Shown piece after piece: positions 9,623-18,504 of a stretch of 64,000 nucleotides of DNA. The position numbers were made by a program, and so were the translations under genes. The first letter of the stretch is position 1. Each line of letters begins with the position of its first letter. The DNA lies in NCBI GenBank assembly GCA_028279185.1, contig JANQSS010000112.1, forward strand, positions 62,001-126,000, written 5' to 3'. This DNA is from Saprospiraceae bacterium (lineage in GTDB: Bacteria; Bacteroidota; Bacteroidia; Chitinophagales; Saprospiraceae). Below the pieces are notes generated by a model. It saw only the letters and a program-made list of their open reading frames with translations. It searched no databases and was not told where the DNA came from.

Positions 9623-10096
9623 TCAACGTGAAAACAATTCATCGATGTACGTCGACCGCGTTTCATCGTTGTAATCTTGACGACATGAGCCCGTGCCACT
9701 AGCCATTATCGATAAGCAAGTGCCATTTGGATGACGAGCCTCCAGATGCTCACGATCGAGATAACAATGACCTAATTCATGAAAAATTATGTATTCACGT
9801 TCCATGTCATTAGCCTGGTTCCAAATGAAGGTGTTGACACGCAAATCGTCAACATCGCTTGCTCGTCGCGTACAAGAACCCGCAACATTGTCCTCATCGA
9901 AAGAAATGATGTCACCCGAGATAGGATCAGCATCAAAGTCCACATGGATTCCACGCAGATCTGCTTCAAACACGAACCTATCAAAATATGGCTGCAATTC
10001 CGGATCTATCGTCGCATCACGCTCTATATCACAGGAATTAATCAAGAGGATCACCAAGGGCAAGACACATAGTCGTCTTATTGCTATACTTTTCAT
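9623..10096 (-). CDS. Zinc-metalloprotease-like lipoprotein (paralogue 1)
   Basis: 157 residues. A signal peptide ends in a LINSCD lipobox (Cys about 22). The C-terminal half carries HELGHCYLDREH, a zincin HExxH motif with a possible third His ligand, followed by CLSIMASGTGSC, where SIM resembles the Met-turn of metzincins. The distance from the second to the third His is one longer than the strict HExxHxxGxxH metzincin pattern. Two Cys flank the SIMASGTG turn and may form a disulfide. It is closely related to the gene at 10789-11271. Expected at the cell envelope; substrate unknown. Confidence 0.75.
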   Translation of the reverse strand: MKSIAIRRLCVLPLVILLINSCDIERDATIDPELQPYFDRFVFEADLRGIHVDFDADPISGDIISFDEDNVAGSCTRRASDVDDLRVNTFIWNQANDMEREYIIFHELGHCYLDREHLEARHPNGTCLSIMASGTGSCRQDYNDETRSTYIDELFSR

Positions 10097-10233
10097 GATT
10101 ACCGATTCAAGGCCAGTTGATCTGACGGGCCACTTCTAAAGAAAAACGATTATTTCTTAGACTTTGTTGACATGAATCCGTTTAGTCCGGAATCAACATC
10201 ATCGTAAATTGATTTCAAGGCATCACAAAATCA

Positions 10234-10527
10234 CTATCGGGAAATGACGACATGCTTATCAAGGTGTTCATATTTTATGCGAAGAGGCCAACAAATGGAC
10301 ATCAAGGCACTGTCCAGGTGTGTATTAATGAAGTAACCTGTATAAAGTTGATCCCCAAGTCCCACAGGCTGACATTCAATCTTCGTATTGAATTGAGTTT
10401 CAACCATATCTAAGATGTGTCTTAAACTAATGGATTCGAAATAAAAAGTCCCTTTTCCCCAAGCTGAAATTTTGTCTAGCCCCTCTTTCAGTTTAATCAT
10501 TTTTGATTTAGCCATTCCGTCACGCAT
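10234..10527 (-). CDS. Orphan FecR C-terminal (DUF4974-like) fragment
   Basis: 97 residues matching only the C-terminal part of FecR-type anti-sigma factors: the AW-G-FYFESISLRHILDMVE segment and then LYTGYFINTHLDSALMSICWPL, ending in a HVVIS strand. This is the linker plus DUF4974/STN-like signalling fold. The cytoplasmic, transmembrane and FecR domains are missing, and no ECF sigma factor or SusC/TonB receptor lies nearby. A 38-codon reading frame on the same strand (10497-10613) overlaps its start. It is either a remnant of a decayed regulator or a small stand-alone STN-like protein. It lies between two metalloprotease-like lipoprotein genes on the same strand. Confidence 0.55.
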   Translation of the reverse strand: MRDGMAKSKMIKLKEGLDKISAWGKGTFYFESISLRHILDMVETQFNTKIECQPVGLGDQLYTGYFINTHLDSALMSICWPLRIKYEHLDKHVVISR

Positions 10528-10788
10528 TTTATTGTAAGTGAATCTTTTATGTCAAGTGTTAGTTGATTAAGAAGCCGATAATATTCCCGGCTTACTTCAT
10601 ACCAGAGGGTCATCACGCCTTCTTTGCATATACAACGCCATTTTAATAAGTAGCGTATGCACGTCGCTTACTATATCCAAAAAAAATGTAATCTGACTTT
10701 TCCTGGCATTTATGCTACAAAAAAGAACTTGTGCTTGAACATTCCGTAATGCTTGAATTCCGCAGAACGGCACGAATACCAAGCGTAT

Positions 10789-11271
10789 TTATTGGTTTGA
10801 AAAAAGTTCGTCGATGTAAACGCGACGCGTTTGTTGATTATACCGCTGAAAGCAGGTTCCAGTCCCGCTGGCCATTATACTACGGCAAACACCATTATTG
10901 TACTGAGCCTCTGAATGTCCTCGGCCTAACACGCAATGTCCTAATTCGTGAAAGACTACAAACTCCCTTTCCAGTGTCGTCATGCGATTATAAAAAGGAG
11001 CGTCAATTTCGATTCGACCCGGTTGATTACTGTGATAAAAACATACACCCGCAACATCATCTTGCGGAATGTCTGATAATTCCACCGTAACACCAAGTTC
11101 TGCCACGTCAATCCGTAGTCCACGTACTGCTGCCTCGCCCTCAAATGCTGACACAAATTGTTGTAACTCTTCTTGAATTTGTGCGGTTTCCGATTGACCT
11201 GAAGAAAGCTCTTCGTCTATACAGGACCAAACTAAAGAACAAAGAATAAATAGGACAATTACATTTTTCAT
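10789..11271 (-). CDS. Zinc-metalloprotease-like lipoprotein (paralogue 2)
   Basis: 160 residues with a LVWSCID lipobox (Cys about 17). The mature part carries HELGHCVLGRGH and, after it, VCRSIMASGTGTC and a YIDELFSNQ end. These match the gene at 9623-10096 almost element by element, so the pair is an old tandem duplication. A zinc-dependent peptidase at the envelope is inferred from HExxH plus the third His and SIM turn. Glu of HExxH is kept, so activity is plausible. The 5' half before the motif differs from the first copy. Confidence 0.75.
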   Translation of the reverse strand: MKNVIVLFILCSLVWSCIDEELSSGQSETAQIQEELQQFVSAFEGEAAVRGLRIDVAELGVTVELSDIPQDDVAGVCFYHSNQPGRIEIDAPFYNRMTTLEREFVVFHELGHCVLGRGHSEAQYNNGVCRSIMASGTGTCFQRYNQQTRRVYIDELFSNQ

Positions 11272-11448
11272 AAGATTAATTTCAACTTAATTGATCGGGT
11301 AATTGTCTGCGATATGTAAATTTTTGGATTTAGATAAAGTACACATGTCGATATACTTATTAAGTAACCAATTATCGGATATTTTTAGTGTGAGTTTTCT
11401 TGGTTTATTATTTTATTAAGATTAGAAATTCATTGGTGAAATTATAAA

Positions 11449-12147
11449 TCAAACCAAACCACCCATAGCTGCAGTCGCAAGACTTAATTTGGTGTTTTCC
11501 ACGGACAATATAGCCTGACCGCAATAATCTAGTGTTGCCCCGCTGGTCAGTACATCATCCACTAACAAAATGTGTTTCCCTTCTATCTTCTCTGGGTCTA
11601 AAACTGAAAATCCTCCTTGTAAGTTTTTCATGCGTTGCAGTCTACTTTTCCTAGTTTGGGAGTGCGTGTTACGTCCACGATTAATAACAGCGTCTAAATG
11701 GGGAATTTTTAGATAATTACTTATTCCTTCCGCAATAAAATCTGTTTGGTTATAGCCTCTTTTTCGTTTTTTACTTTTATGCAATGGGACGCCTATTACT
11801 ACATCACAACTTTTGTACGTCGGATTTTTTGCAAGTTTTCTTCCCATCATTGCACCCAGAGCACGGCCTACATGCGGCAAATTTCGATATTTCAACGCAT
11901 GAATAGCATTTTGCATAATACCACCTTTTGAAAAGAAGAATGTTGAACAGCCAGCTTGGATGTGAAGACGCCCAGTGAAATGTTTTTCAAATTCATTGTG
12001 ACATATGTTTTCCATACGAGTGTAGGGAAGTGATCCTGCACATTTCGCACAAAATATGGAGTGGCTCGGAATTGCTTCTTCGTTGCATCCAACACAAATG
12101 TGAGGAAATACAACATCGAATATCTCGGAGAAAAATTTCTTGAGCAT
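11449..12147 (-). CDS. comF: ComF family phosphoribosyltransferase-like protein
   Basis: 232 residues. An N-terminal zinc-ribbon-like pair (CVGC and CAKC) precedes a type I phosphoribosyltransferase domain with GVPLHKSKKRKRGYNQ and the PRPP loop LLVDDVLTSGAT. In naturally competent bacteria ComF helps take up or process single-stranded DNA; outside them its role is unclear. The length is normal for the family. It is transcribed away from htrA's end region on the same strand, and no other competence gene is nearby. Confidence 0.9.
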   Translation of the reverse strand: MLKKFFSEIFDVVFPHICVGCNEEAIPSHSIFCAKCAGSLPYTRMENICHNEFEKHFTGRLHIQAGCSTFFFSKGGIMQNAIHALKYRNLPHVGRALGAMMGRKLAKNPTYKSCDVVIGVPLHKSKKRKRGYNQTDFIAEGISNYLKIPHLDAVINRGRNTHSQTRKSRLQRMKNLQGGFSVLDPEKIEGKHILLVDDVLTSGATLDYCGQAILSVENTKLSLATAAMGGLV

Positions 12148-12343
12148 TGGAATTTGGTAAGTTTACAGGTAAGTGTCATAAAACGGGAAAATATACCCAG
12201 CTAGAACAGACTTTAACATTTTTCTACGGCGCGGCAGACGCACAGGTGGGAGCAAAGTGGCTGTCGCTTTAAGGCGAATGTTATTTTCTTGCTTCTCTTA
12301 CTCTTTCCAGAATCCAGTACCTCTTCATCTTTCTTATGAACAC

Positions 12344-12373
12344 AAAAAAAGCCGGCATCTTGCGATACCGGCT
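12344..12373 (-). terminator. Rho-independent terminator after htrA
   Basis: On the minus strand the stem AGCCGG ... CCGGCT (with an imperfect interior) is followed by a run of seven T. It lies 65 nt past the stop of the HtrA gene. Confidence 0.8.
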
Positions 12374-12437
12374 CCCATCAAAACAAAACGAAAAACCATT
12401 GCTACATCTTCAAAAGTGTTTCTCCGTGTTCAATAAT

Positions 12438-13586
12438 TTATCCTTCTTTTAAACGCACAGAAAGTTCTTTTCGTTTGCCTTGTCGTATAATTTCGAGTTC
12501 TACAATGTCGCCCACTTTCTTACCACCGATCATCTCTTGAATTTGAGGTACCGTATGCACTTGTCGTCCATTAACGGTTGAAATAATATCCATGGGTAAG
12601 AGTCCAGCGAGTTCTGCTGCGCCACCAGGTGTAACATTATTTACCAATACACCGCTGCGAACATCGACACCTAATTCTTGTGCCACATCAGATTGAATTG
12701 GTGCAATGCCTACACCAAGCATGGCTCGCTTATAGCCGCCATATTGAATAATATCCTCAGCGATTTTTCTCATTAAATTAACAGGAATCGCAAACGAATA
12801 CCCAGAAAATGTTCCTGTTTGGGTGGCGATTGCCGTATTAATTCCAACTAGCCTTCCCTCCGCATCCACTAGGGCTCCACCACTATTTCCAGGATTTACA
12901 GCCGCATCGGTTTGAATAAACGATTCTATTTTTTCTTCACCTTGAAGAATATTAATATTTCGACCTTTTGCACTTACAATGCCTGCGGTCACGGTTGAGG
13001 TTAAATATTCAAAAGGATTTCCAATTGCCAGAACCCAATCGCCAATTTCTACATCATCACTATTTGCGTATTCGAGTGTCGGCAATCCTTCCGCCTCAAT
13101 TTTTAACACGGCAAGATCGGTCCTAGAAGCAGACCCGACCTTTTCCGCTCTAAAGGTTCGTCGATCATCCAATATAACTTCGAATTCGTCGCCAAATTCC
13201 ACTACATGATTGTTTGTTACAATGTATCCGTCTTCAGAAATTATAACACCCGATCCAGCACCCATTCTAGGCGCGAACAATTCGTCCATCCCATTTCCAA
13301 AAAACCAGGACAGTGGGTTATCTTGTTGTGCTGATTTAGCCTGCGTTTCAATGGACTTGATTTTGACCACAGCAGGAGTGGCTCGTTTGGCTGCGGTATT
13401 AAAAGATGAAGGAACATCCATTGAGGTAGTTCGTTCTACATCTTCAAATGAAATTTTCTGTGAATACTTAGGATAGCTGATTGTAGCAATATCAGATTGC
13501 TTTTCAACTATGGCATTTGCGCCGAATACCAACATCGCTCCGACTGCTCCAGCGACCATGTATCCGAAAAATGATTTTGCTTTCAT
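12438..13586 (-). CDS. HtrA/DegQ-like serine protease
   Basis: 382 residues from the ATG at 13586 (a TTG 24 nt upstream is the alternative). An N-terminal membrane anchor/signal segment (YMVAGAVGAMLVFGANAI) is followed by a trypsin-like domain with His127 (TNNHVV), Asp157 (RTDLAVL) and Ser235 (GNSGGAL), then one C-terminal PDZ domain (about 285-380). This is a periplasmic protease/chaperone that deals with misfolded envelope proteins. One PDZ domain resembles DegS/HtrA rather than two-PDZ DegP. A terminator follows it; upstream (13587-13781) is the divergent alaS promoter region, with no clear -7 box for htrA. Confidence 0.9.
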   Translation of the reverse strand: MKAKSFFGYMVAGAVGAMLVFGANAIVEKQSDIATISYPKYSQKISFEDVERTTSMDVPSSFNTAAKRATPAVVKIKSIETQAKSAQQDNPLSWFFGNGMDELFAPRMGAGSGVIISEDGYIVTNNHVVEFGDEFEVILDDRRTFRAEKVGSASRTDLAVLKIEAEGLPTLEYANSDDVEIGDWVLAIGNPFEYLTSTVTAGIVSAKGRNINILQGEEKIESFIQTDAAVNPGNSGGALVDAEGRLVGINTAIATQTGTFSGYSFAIPVNLMRKIAEDIIQYGGYKRAMLGVGIAPIQSDVAQELGVDVRSGVLVNNVTPGGAAELAGLLPMDIISTVNGRQVHTVPQIQEMIGGKKVGDIVELEIIRQGKRKELSVRLKEG

Positions 13587-13755
13587 AGATTTAGCTTGTA
13601 GGTTTTTCAATGTTTGATTATAAACGGAACGCGCGGCTCACAGTTATTTACCTTCCATTCGTTTAACTTAACGTTAACAGCCGAGAGTTGTTCGCGACTT
13701 GCAGAATTGTTGTAAGGCAAACCGACGGAGTTCAATGAGACGCTTCTGAGTTTTC

Positions 13756-13763
13756 TATCTTCG
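13756..13763 (+). promoter_or_regulatory. Possible -7 box for alaS operon
   Basis: TATCTTCG, one mismatch from TAnnTTTG, 18 nt before the alaS ATG. A similar TTCG variant with a good -33 precedes the gene at 51558. The -33 position here reads TTC, which is weak. Confidence 0.4.
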
Positions 13764-13781
13764 CGCTCTCAATTTCAAGCA

Positions 13782-16409
13782 ATGAAATCCATGAATTCAA
13801 AGCAAATCAGAGCAACGTTTTTGAACTATTTTAAGCAGAAGGAGCATGACATTGTTCCATCAGCTCCAATGGTAAATAAAGATGATCCTACATTGATGTT
13901 TACGAATGCTGGAATGAATCAGTTCAAAGACTTTTTCTTAGGTAATAGCGATCCGGGCAATCCGCGAATAGCCGACACTCAGAAGTGTCTTCGGGTGTCG
14001 GGTAAACACAATGATTTAGAGGAAGTAGGCCGCGACAGCTATCATCATACAATGTTTGAAATGTTGGGGAACTGGTCCATCGGCGACTATTTTAAAAAAG
14101 AGGCGATCGAATGGGCTTGGGACCTATTGACAAACGTATATGGCCTTCCGAAGGATAAGCTTTACGTGACCGTTTTCGGAGGTGACGACAAAGATGGTTT
14201 AGAAGCCGATATTGAGGCGGAAGAATTGTGGAGCCAAATATTACCAGCAGAACGTATTCTTCGGTTCGATAAAAAAGATAATTTTTGGGAAATGGGTGAG
14301 ACAGGTCCTTGTGGTCCTTGTTCAGAAATACATATTGACCTACGTTCAGATGAAGAACGGTTAAAAGTCAATGGCGCCGATTTAGTTAACATGGACGACC
14401 CGATGGTAGTCGAAATTTGGAATCTCGTCTTTATACAATTTAACCGAAAAGAAGGAGGTGTATTAGAAAATTTACCTGCAAAACATATCGATACCGGTAT
14501 GGGCTTCGAGCGTCTCGCAATGGCAATGCAAGGTAAAACCAGCAATTATGACACAGACGTATTTTCATCCTATATCAAGAAAATTGAACAGGATTCGGGA
14601 ATAAAGTACACAGGTGCTTACCGTGAGGATGCCTATACCGATATTGCTATGCGGGTCATCGCTGATCATCTTCGTGCAACAAGTTTTGCCATTGCGGATG
14701 GTGCCTTGCCTTCTAATACCGGAGCAGGCTATGTCATAAGACGAATCTTGCGACGAGCAATCCGATACTATTATTCTTACCTAAATATTGAAGAGCCTTA
14801 CATTCACACCTTGGTTCCATTAGCGGCCGAATACTATGAAGACATATTTCCGGAATTGGCTGCTCAGTCGGAGTTTATCCAACAAATAATTCTTGAAGAG
14901 GAAAGATCATTTTTACGTACTCTGGAGAAAGGTTTAGCTCGTTTGGATCGAGCCGAACCTAAAAACAACCTCCTTTCTGGTGCATATATTTTTGAATTGT
15001 ATGACACGTATGGATTTCCGTTCGACCTTACGCGTTTGATAGCATCAGAACGTGGTTGGGAAGTTGACGAATCAGGATTCCTATCCGCATTAAACGAGCA
15101 AAAAGAACGAGCTCGGAGTGATGCAAAAAAGACCGTCGGTGATTGGACTGAAATACGTACCGGTAGCGTGGACTTTTTGGGATATGACAAAACGTCAATC
15201 GAAGATGTCCAGATAATTAAATATCGGTCAGTCAAACAAAAGGATGAAGAAATATTTCATGTTGTATTAGACCGCACACCATTTTATCCCGAAGGAGGTG
15301 GTCAAGTTGGTGACACCGGTAATTTAATCTCGGAAGAAGAGACGATTAAAATATTAGACACGTACAGAGAAAATGAATTAATTATTCACCGGGTTGACCA
15401 GCTACCGAATAAGTCAACCGGGAAATTTACGGCAACTATTGATTCTGAGCGACGCATTCATATAGAACGCAATCACTCTGCCACTCATTTATTACACGCT
15501 GCCTTGAGACAAATCCTAGGTAATCATGTTCAGCAAAAAGGGTCTCTCGTCGCCCCGCATTATTTGCGATTTGATTTCTCTCATTTCAGTAAAGTGTCAG
15601 ATGACGAACTGCACGAAATCGAGAAACTCGTCAATTATAAAATACGCGAAAACATATTGCTAGAGGAAGCTAGAAGTATTCCGATCGAAGAGGCAAAGGG
15701 TGCGGGCGCTATGATGCTTTTTGGCGAAAAGTATGGCAGCACAGTCCGAATGATTACGTTTGATCCAGCTTATTCCCGTGAATTATGTGGGGGTTGTCAC
15801 GTTTCTGCAACAGGTACAATTGGGCTTCTAAAAATCACATCTGAATCTTCCGTGGCATCCGGTATTCGGAGGATTGAAGCGGTAACGGGTGACGGCGCTG
15901 AACAGTATATCAACTCGCAAATAGGGATAGTGCAAGAAATTAAGTCTCGCATCAAACAGCAGGATATAATTAAAGGCGTGGATGTTCTCCTTGAAGAGAA
16001 TCGATTGCTTAGTAAAGAATTGGAGGATTTAAAAACCAAACTCTCGGCGCAATCAAAATCGTCATTGAGAGATAGCATAATTGATCATGGAGATTTTAAA
16101 TCACTAATTACAACGGTAGATGAGGTGGATAGCAAAGTACTCAAAGACATGATCTTTCAGCTTGAAAATGAATTTAGTCCTTGTGTTATTGGCCTCGGAA
16201 GTGTTTATAATGATAAACCCACATTGATGGTTGCAATCTCAAAATCATTGGTCGAGAAAAAACAGTGGAATGCCGGGACGATGGTACGAGAAGCGGCGCA
16301 AAAAATTAAAGGCGGTGGTGGTGGACAACCATTTTTCGCTTCGGCGGGAGGTGCAAACCCTGACGGCCTGGAGGAAGCTTTAAATGTTTTGAATACCGCA
16401 ATATCCTAG
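13782..16409 (+). CDS. alaS: Alanyl-tRNA synthetase
   Basis: 875 residues, full length. It charges tRNA-Ala with alanine in the cytoplasm. Class II catalytic core motifs appear at the N-terminus (FTNAGMNQFKD, HNDLEEVGRDSYHHTMFEMLGNWS). The editing domain has HSATHLLHAALR and CGGCHV, the zinc-binding site that removes mischarged Ser/Gly. The C-Ala domain ends in a GGGGGQPFFASAGG motif. It heads a plus-strand run to 19923 in which gaps are 2-4 nt or genes overlap. Confidence 0.97.
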   Translation: MKSMNSKQIRATFLNYFKQKEHDIVPSAPMVNKDDPTLMFTNAGMNQFKDFFLGNSDPGNPRIADTQKCLRVSGKHNDLEEVGRDSYHHTMFEMLGNWSIGDYFKKEAIEWAWDLLTNVYGLPKDKLYVTVFGGDDKDGLEADIEAEELWSQILPAERILRFDKKDNFWEMGETGPCGPCSEIHIDLRSDEERLKVNGADLVNMDDPMVVEIWNLVFIQFNRKEGGVLENLPAKHIDTGMGFERLAMAMQGKTSNYDTDVFSSYIKKIEQDSGIKYTGAYREDAYTDIAMRVIADHLRATSFAIADGALPSNTGAGYVIRRILRRAIRYYYSYLNIEEPYIHTLVPLAAEYYEDIFPELAAQSEFIQQIILEEERSFLRTLEKGLARLDRAEPKNNLLSGAYIFELYDTYGFPFDLTRLIASERGWEVDESGFLSALNEQKERARSDAKKTVGDWTEIRTGSVDFLGYDKTSIEDVQIIKYRSVKQKDEEIFHVVLDRTPFYPEGGGQVGDTGNLISEEETIKILDTYRENELIIHRVDQLPNKSTGKFTATIDSERRIHIERNHSATHLLHAALRQILGNHVQQKGSLVAPHYLRFDFSHFSKVSDDELHEIEKLVNYKIRENILLEEARSIPIEEAKGAGAMMLFGEKYGSTVRMITFDPAYSRELCGGCHVSATGTIGLLKITSESSVASGIRRIEAVTGDGAEQYINSQIGIVQEIKSRIKQQDIIKGVDVLLEENRLLSKELEDLKTKLSAQSKSSLRDSIIDHGDFKSLITTVDEVDSKVLKDMIFQLENEFSPCVIGLGSVYNDKPTLMVAISKSLVEKKQWNAGTMVREAAQKIKGGGGGQPFFASAGGANPDGLEEALNVLNTAIS

Positions 16410-16412
16410 TCG

Positions 16413-16688
16413 ATGAAAAATACTGTATTGCTATTTCTGGGACTTCTATTCGCTATAAATTTATTTTTCAGAATGCGAATAATGAAGTTAATGACAGAAT
16501 TAAAAAAGCACAATTTGCGTATAGAAATACGCGATTTTTTATCCTCTGATAACTTTAAAGAACTCATAAACAATAAATATCCAAATCACGCCGAGTTATT
16601 AATTAAGTACAGAAAATCAATGCTATTGAGTATCGTATTAATTGTATTGGTAGTAAGTGGTTTGGCGGCATATTTAATTATGCGATAA
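16413..16688 (+). CDS. Small two-TM membrane protein
   Basis: 91 residues with a membrane segment at each end (TVLLFLGLLFAINLFF and SIVLIVLVVSGLAAYLIM) joined by a ~45-residue basic/acidic soluble loop. No family recognised. It begins 3 nt after alaS and ends 2 nt before the Gfo/Idh gene, so it is certainly in the same transcript. A hairpin-like topology with both ends on the same side is likely. Confidence 0.75.
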   Translation: MKNTVLLFLGLLFAINLFFRMRIMKLMTELKKHNLRIEIRDFLSSDNFKELINNKYPNHAELLIKYRKSMLLSIVLIVLVVSGLAAYLIMR

Positions 16689-16690
16689 AC

Positions 16691-17653
16691 ATGAAAAAAT
16701 TAAAAATTGGCGTCATCGGTGCGGGGCATCTCGGAAACATACATTTAAAATGCCTTGGATTGTCTGACTGTTTTGAAATTATTGGCTTACATGATGTCAA
16801 TGCGAGCCGTGCGCAAGAGATGAGTCAAGAACATGGAGTCAAGTCTTATGATCATTTAGACGAACTTCTGGAACAAATTGAAGTAGCTGATATTGTTGTT
16901 CCGACTACTTATCATTTTGATGTTGCCAGTAAAGCCATGCGAAGCGGCAGGCATGTTTTTATTGAAAAACCCGTTACCACAACGGTTGAAGAAGCGCGCG
17001 CACTCAAAACAATAAAAGACGAAATGAATGTCAAAGTCCAGATCGGTCATGTGGAACGATTTAATCCTGCCATTCTATCAATCAAGAATCTCGATGTCAA
17101 ACCTGGTTTTATAGAAGGTCATAGATTGGCCCAATTCAATCCGCGCGGAACTGACGTTTCTGTCGTCTTGGACTTAATGATCCATGACCTCGACCTTATT
17201 TTAAAAATGGTGGATAGTGAAGTAGTTGACATTCAATCGAAACGTGTGTCAGTCGTCAGTAAGACGGATGACATTTGTAATGTACGCTTGACTTTTGCCA
17301 ATGACTGTGTTGTAAACCTCACGGCAAGCCGCATTTCATTAAAGGCCATGCGAAAGCTGCGTGTATTTCAGGGTGACGCCTACATATCAATAGACCTGCT
17401 CGAAAAGCAAACACAAATTATTCGTCTATTAGAAGCTGAAGATGGAGATGATCCGGAATATTTATTGGATACCCATAAGGGGCCACGTAAGATTGACATG
17501 TACTTACCAGAAATCACACCGGTCAATGCGATTCAAATGGAGCTCGAAACGTTTTATGACTGTATCATCAACGATACACCTACATATGTATCGCTGGAAG
17601 ATGGTATTCGGGCATTAGATTTGGCTTATAAAATAATGGAACATGATCTTTAG
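16691..17653 (+). CDS. Gfo/Idh/MocA family oxidoreductase
   Basis: 320 residues. N-terminal Rossmann fold with GVIGAGHLGNIH, then IFIEKPVTTT (the conserved EKP Lys near residue 96), and a C-terminal beta-sheet domain with HVERFNPAI and MIHDLDLIL (His for catalysis). It is an NAD(P)-dependent sugar or nucleotide-sugar oxidoreductase; the substrate cannot be read from the sequence. Its place before a polyprenyl-phosphate sugar transferase suggests a role in cell-surface polysaccharide or lipid A sugar formation. It overlaps the next gene by 11 nt. Confidence 0.85.
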   Translation: MKKLKIGVIGAGHLGNIHLKCLGLSDCFEIIGLHDVNASRAQEMSQEHGVKSYDHLDELLEQIEVADIVVPTTYHFDVASKAMRSGRHVFIEKPVTTTVEEARALKTIKDEMNVKVQIGHVERFNPAILSIKNLDVKPGFIEGHRLAQFNPRGTDVSVVLDLMIHDLDLILKMVDSEVVDIQSKRVSVVSKTDDICNVRLTFANDCVVNLTASRISLKAMRKLRVFQGDAYISIDLLEKQTQIIRLLEAEDGDDPEYLLDTHKGPRKIDMYLPEITPVNAIQMELETFYDCIINDTPTYVSLEDGIRALDLAYKIMEHDL

Positions 17654-18500
17654 GCAACCCGCTATACGTTTAATTTTCATATGTATTATCAGCTTTTGCT
17701 TTTATGGATGTGGAGATGAAGCCATGCAGCCGATTTATGTGAAAATAAATGAACCCGAATTTGATATCTTAACTGAGCAAGGAACGGACTATCAGATTTC
17801 GCACTCGTATTTTATGTTTCACCGAACGAGTCTATTAGGTGGGTTTCAATATGGAAATGAAATTCCCGTGTTGGCCGACCCTCAAGATGAAATTCAAATT
17901 TTTCCCGGAATTCGAAAAAATGGCTTACGGCAGCAACCGGCAATTTATGATATGATGTCACGCGACATCGTGTTAATAGATGCTCTTCCCGGAGAGACTT
18001 TTGAATTTACACCTACATACAGCTATTTACCGAATGTTCAATTTAGACTGAATGAAGATTTTGAAGGAGGCACTGCGTTTAGTTTGGATTTAGACGAAAA
18101 TAGCTCCACACGCCTAATTGTGACAGAAAATGTAGGGTACAACAACTCGGCTGGTGGCGTAATGACTGTTGATGAGGACAACCCATTGATCGAGGTTGCC
18201 TGGAGTGTTGGGTTGACAGACTTTCCTATTTCAGGAGATGTCATTATTGAATTAACCTATAAAAATGATACGAACCTCGGTGTCGGATTTTTTGGAACCT
18301 CAACGTCAGGTAGTTTAGAGTTTATTAAATTGTTTCTTTTTCCATCAGATACCTTGACGAAAGTTTATATTGACATAGGCCCTGAAATGCGCGAATCCAG
18401 GCTTGATAATTTCCATGTGATGTTTTCGTATCAACACGACGGAACGTCAACTTCGAATCAGGCCATAATTGACGATGTAAAATTATTACACTTGCAGTAG
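17643..18500 (+). CDS. Hypothetical lipoprotein
   Basis: 285 residues with a lipoprotein signal (FYGCGDEAM; Cys about 22). The mature protein is beta-rich with many Asp/Asn/Tyr residues and a jelly-roll-like look in the second half (FEGGTAFSLDLDEN..., ending NQAIIDDVKLLHLQ), but no catalytic motif. It starts within the end of the oxidoreductase gene and stops 4 nt before the sugar transferase, so it is in the same operon. A role in envelope glycan export is possible but unproved. Confidence 0.75.
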   Translation: MIFRQPAIRLIFICIISFCFYGCGDEAMQPIYVKINEPEFDILTEQGTDYQISHSYFMFHRTSLLGGFQYGNEIPVLADPQDEIQIFPGIRKNGLRQQPAIYDMMSRDIVLIDALPGETFEFTPTYSYLPNVQFRLNEDFEGGTAFSLDLDENSSTRLIVTENVGYNNSAGGVMTVDEDNPLIEVAWSVGLTDFPISGDVIIELTYKNDTNLGVGFFGTSTSGSLEFIKLFLFPSDTLTKVYIDIGPEMRESRLDNFHVMFSYQHDGTSTSNQAIIDDVKLLHLQ

Positions 18501-18504
18501 TCCT

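Noticed and set aside
10597-10782. Minus-strand open frame of 61 codons before the orphan FecR fragment
   Set aside because: No recognisable sequence and no start context; it could be background.
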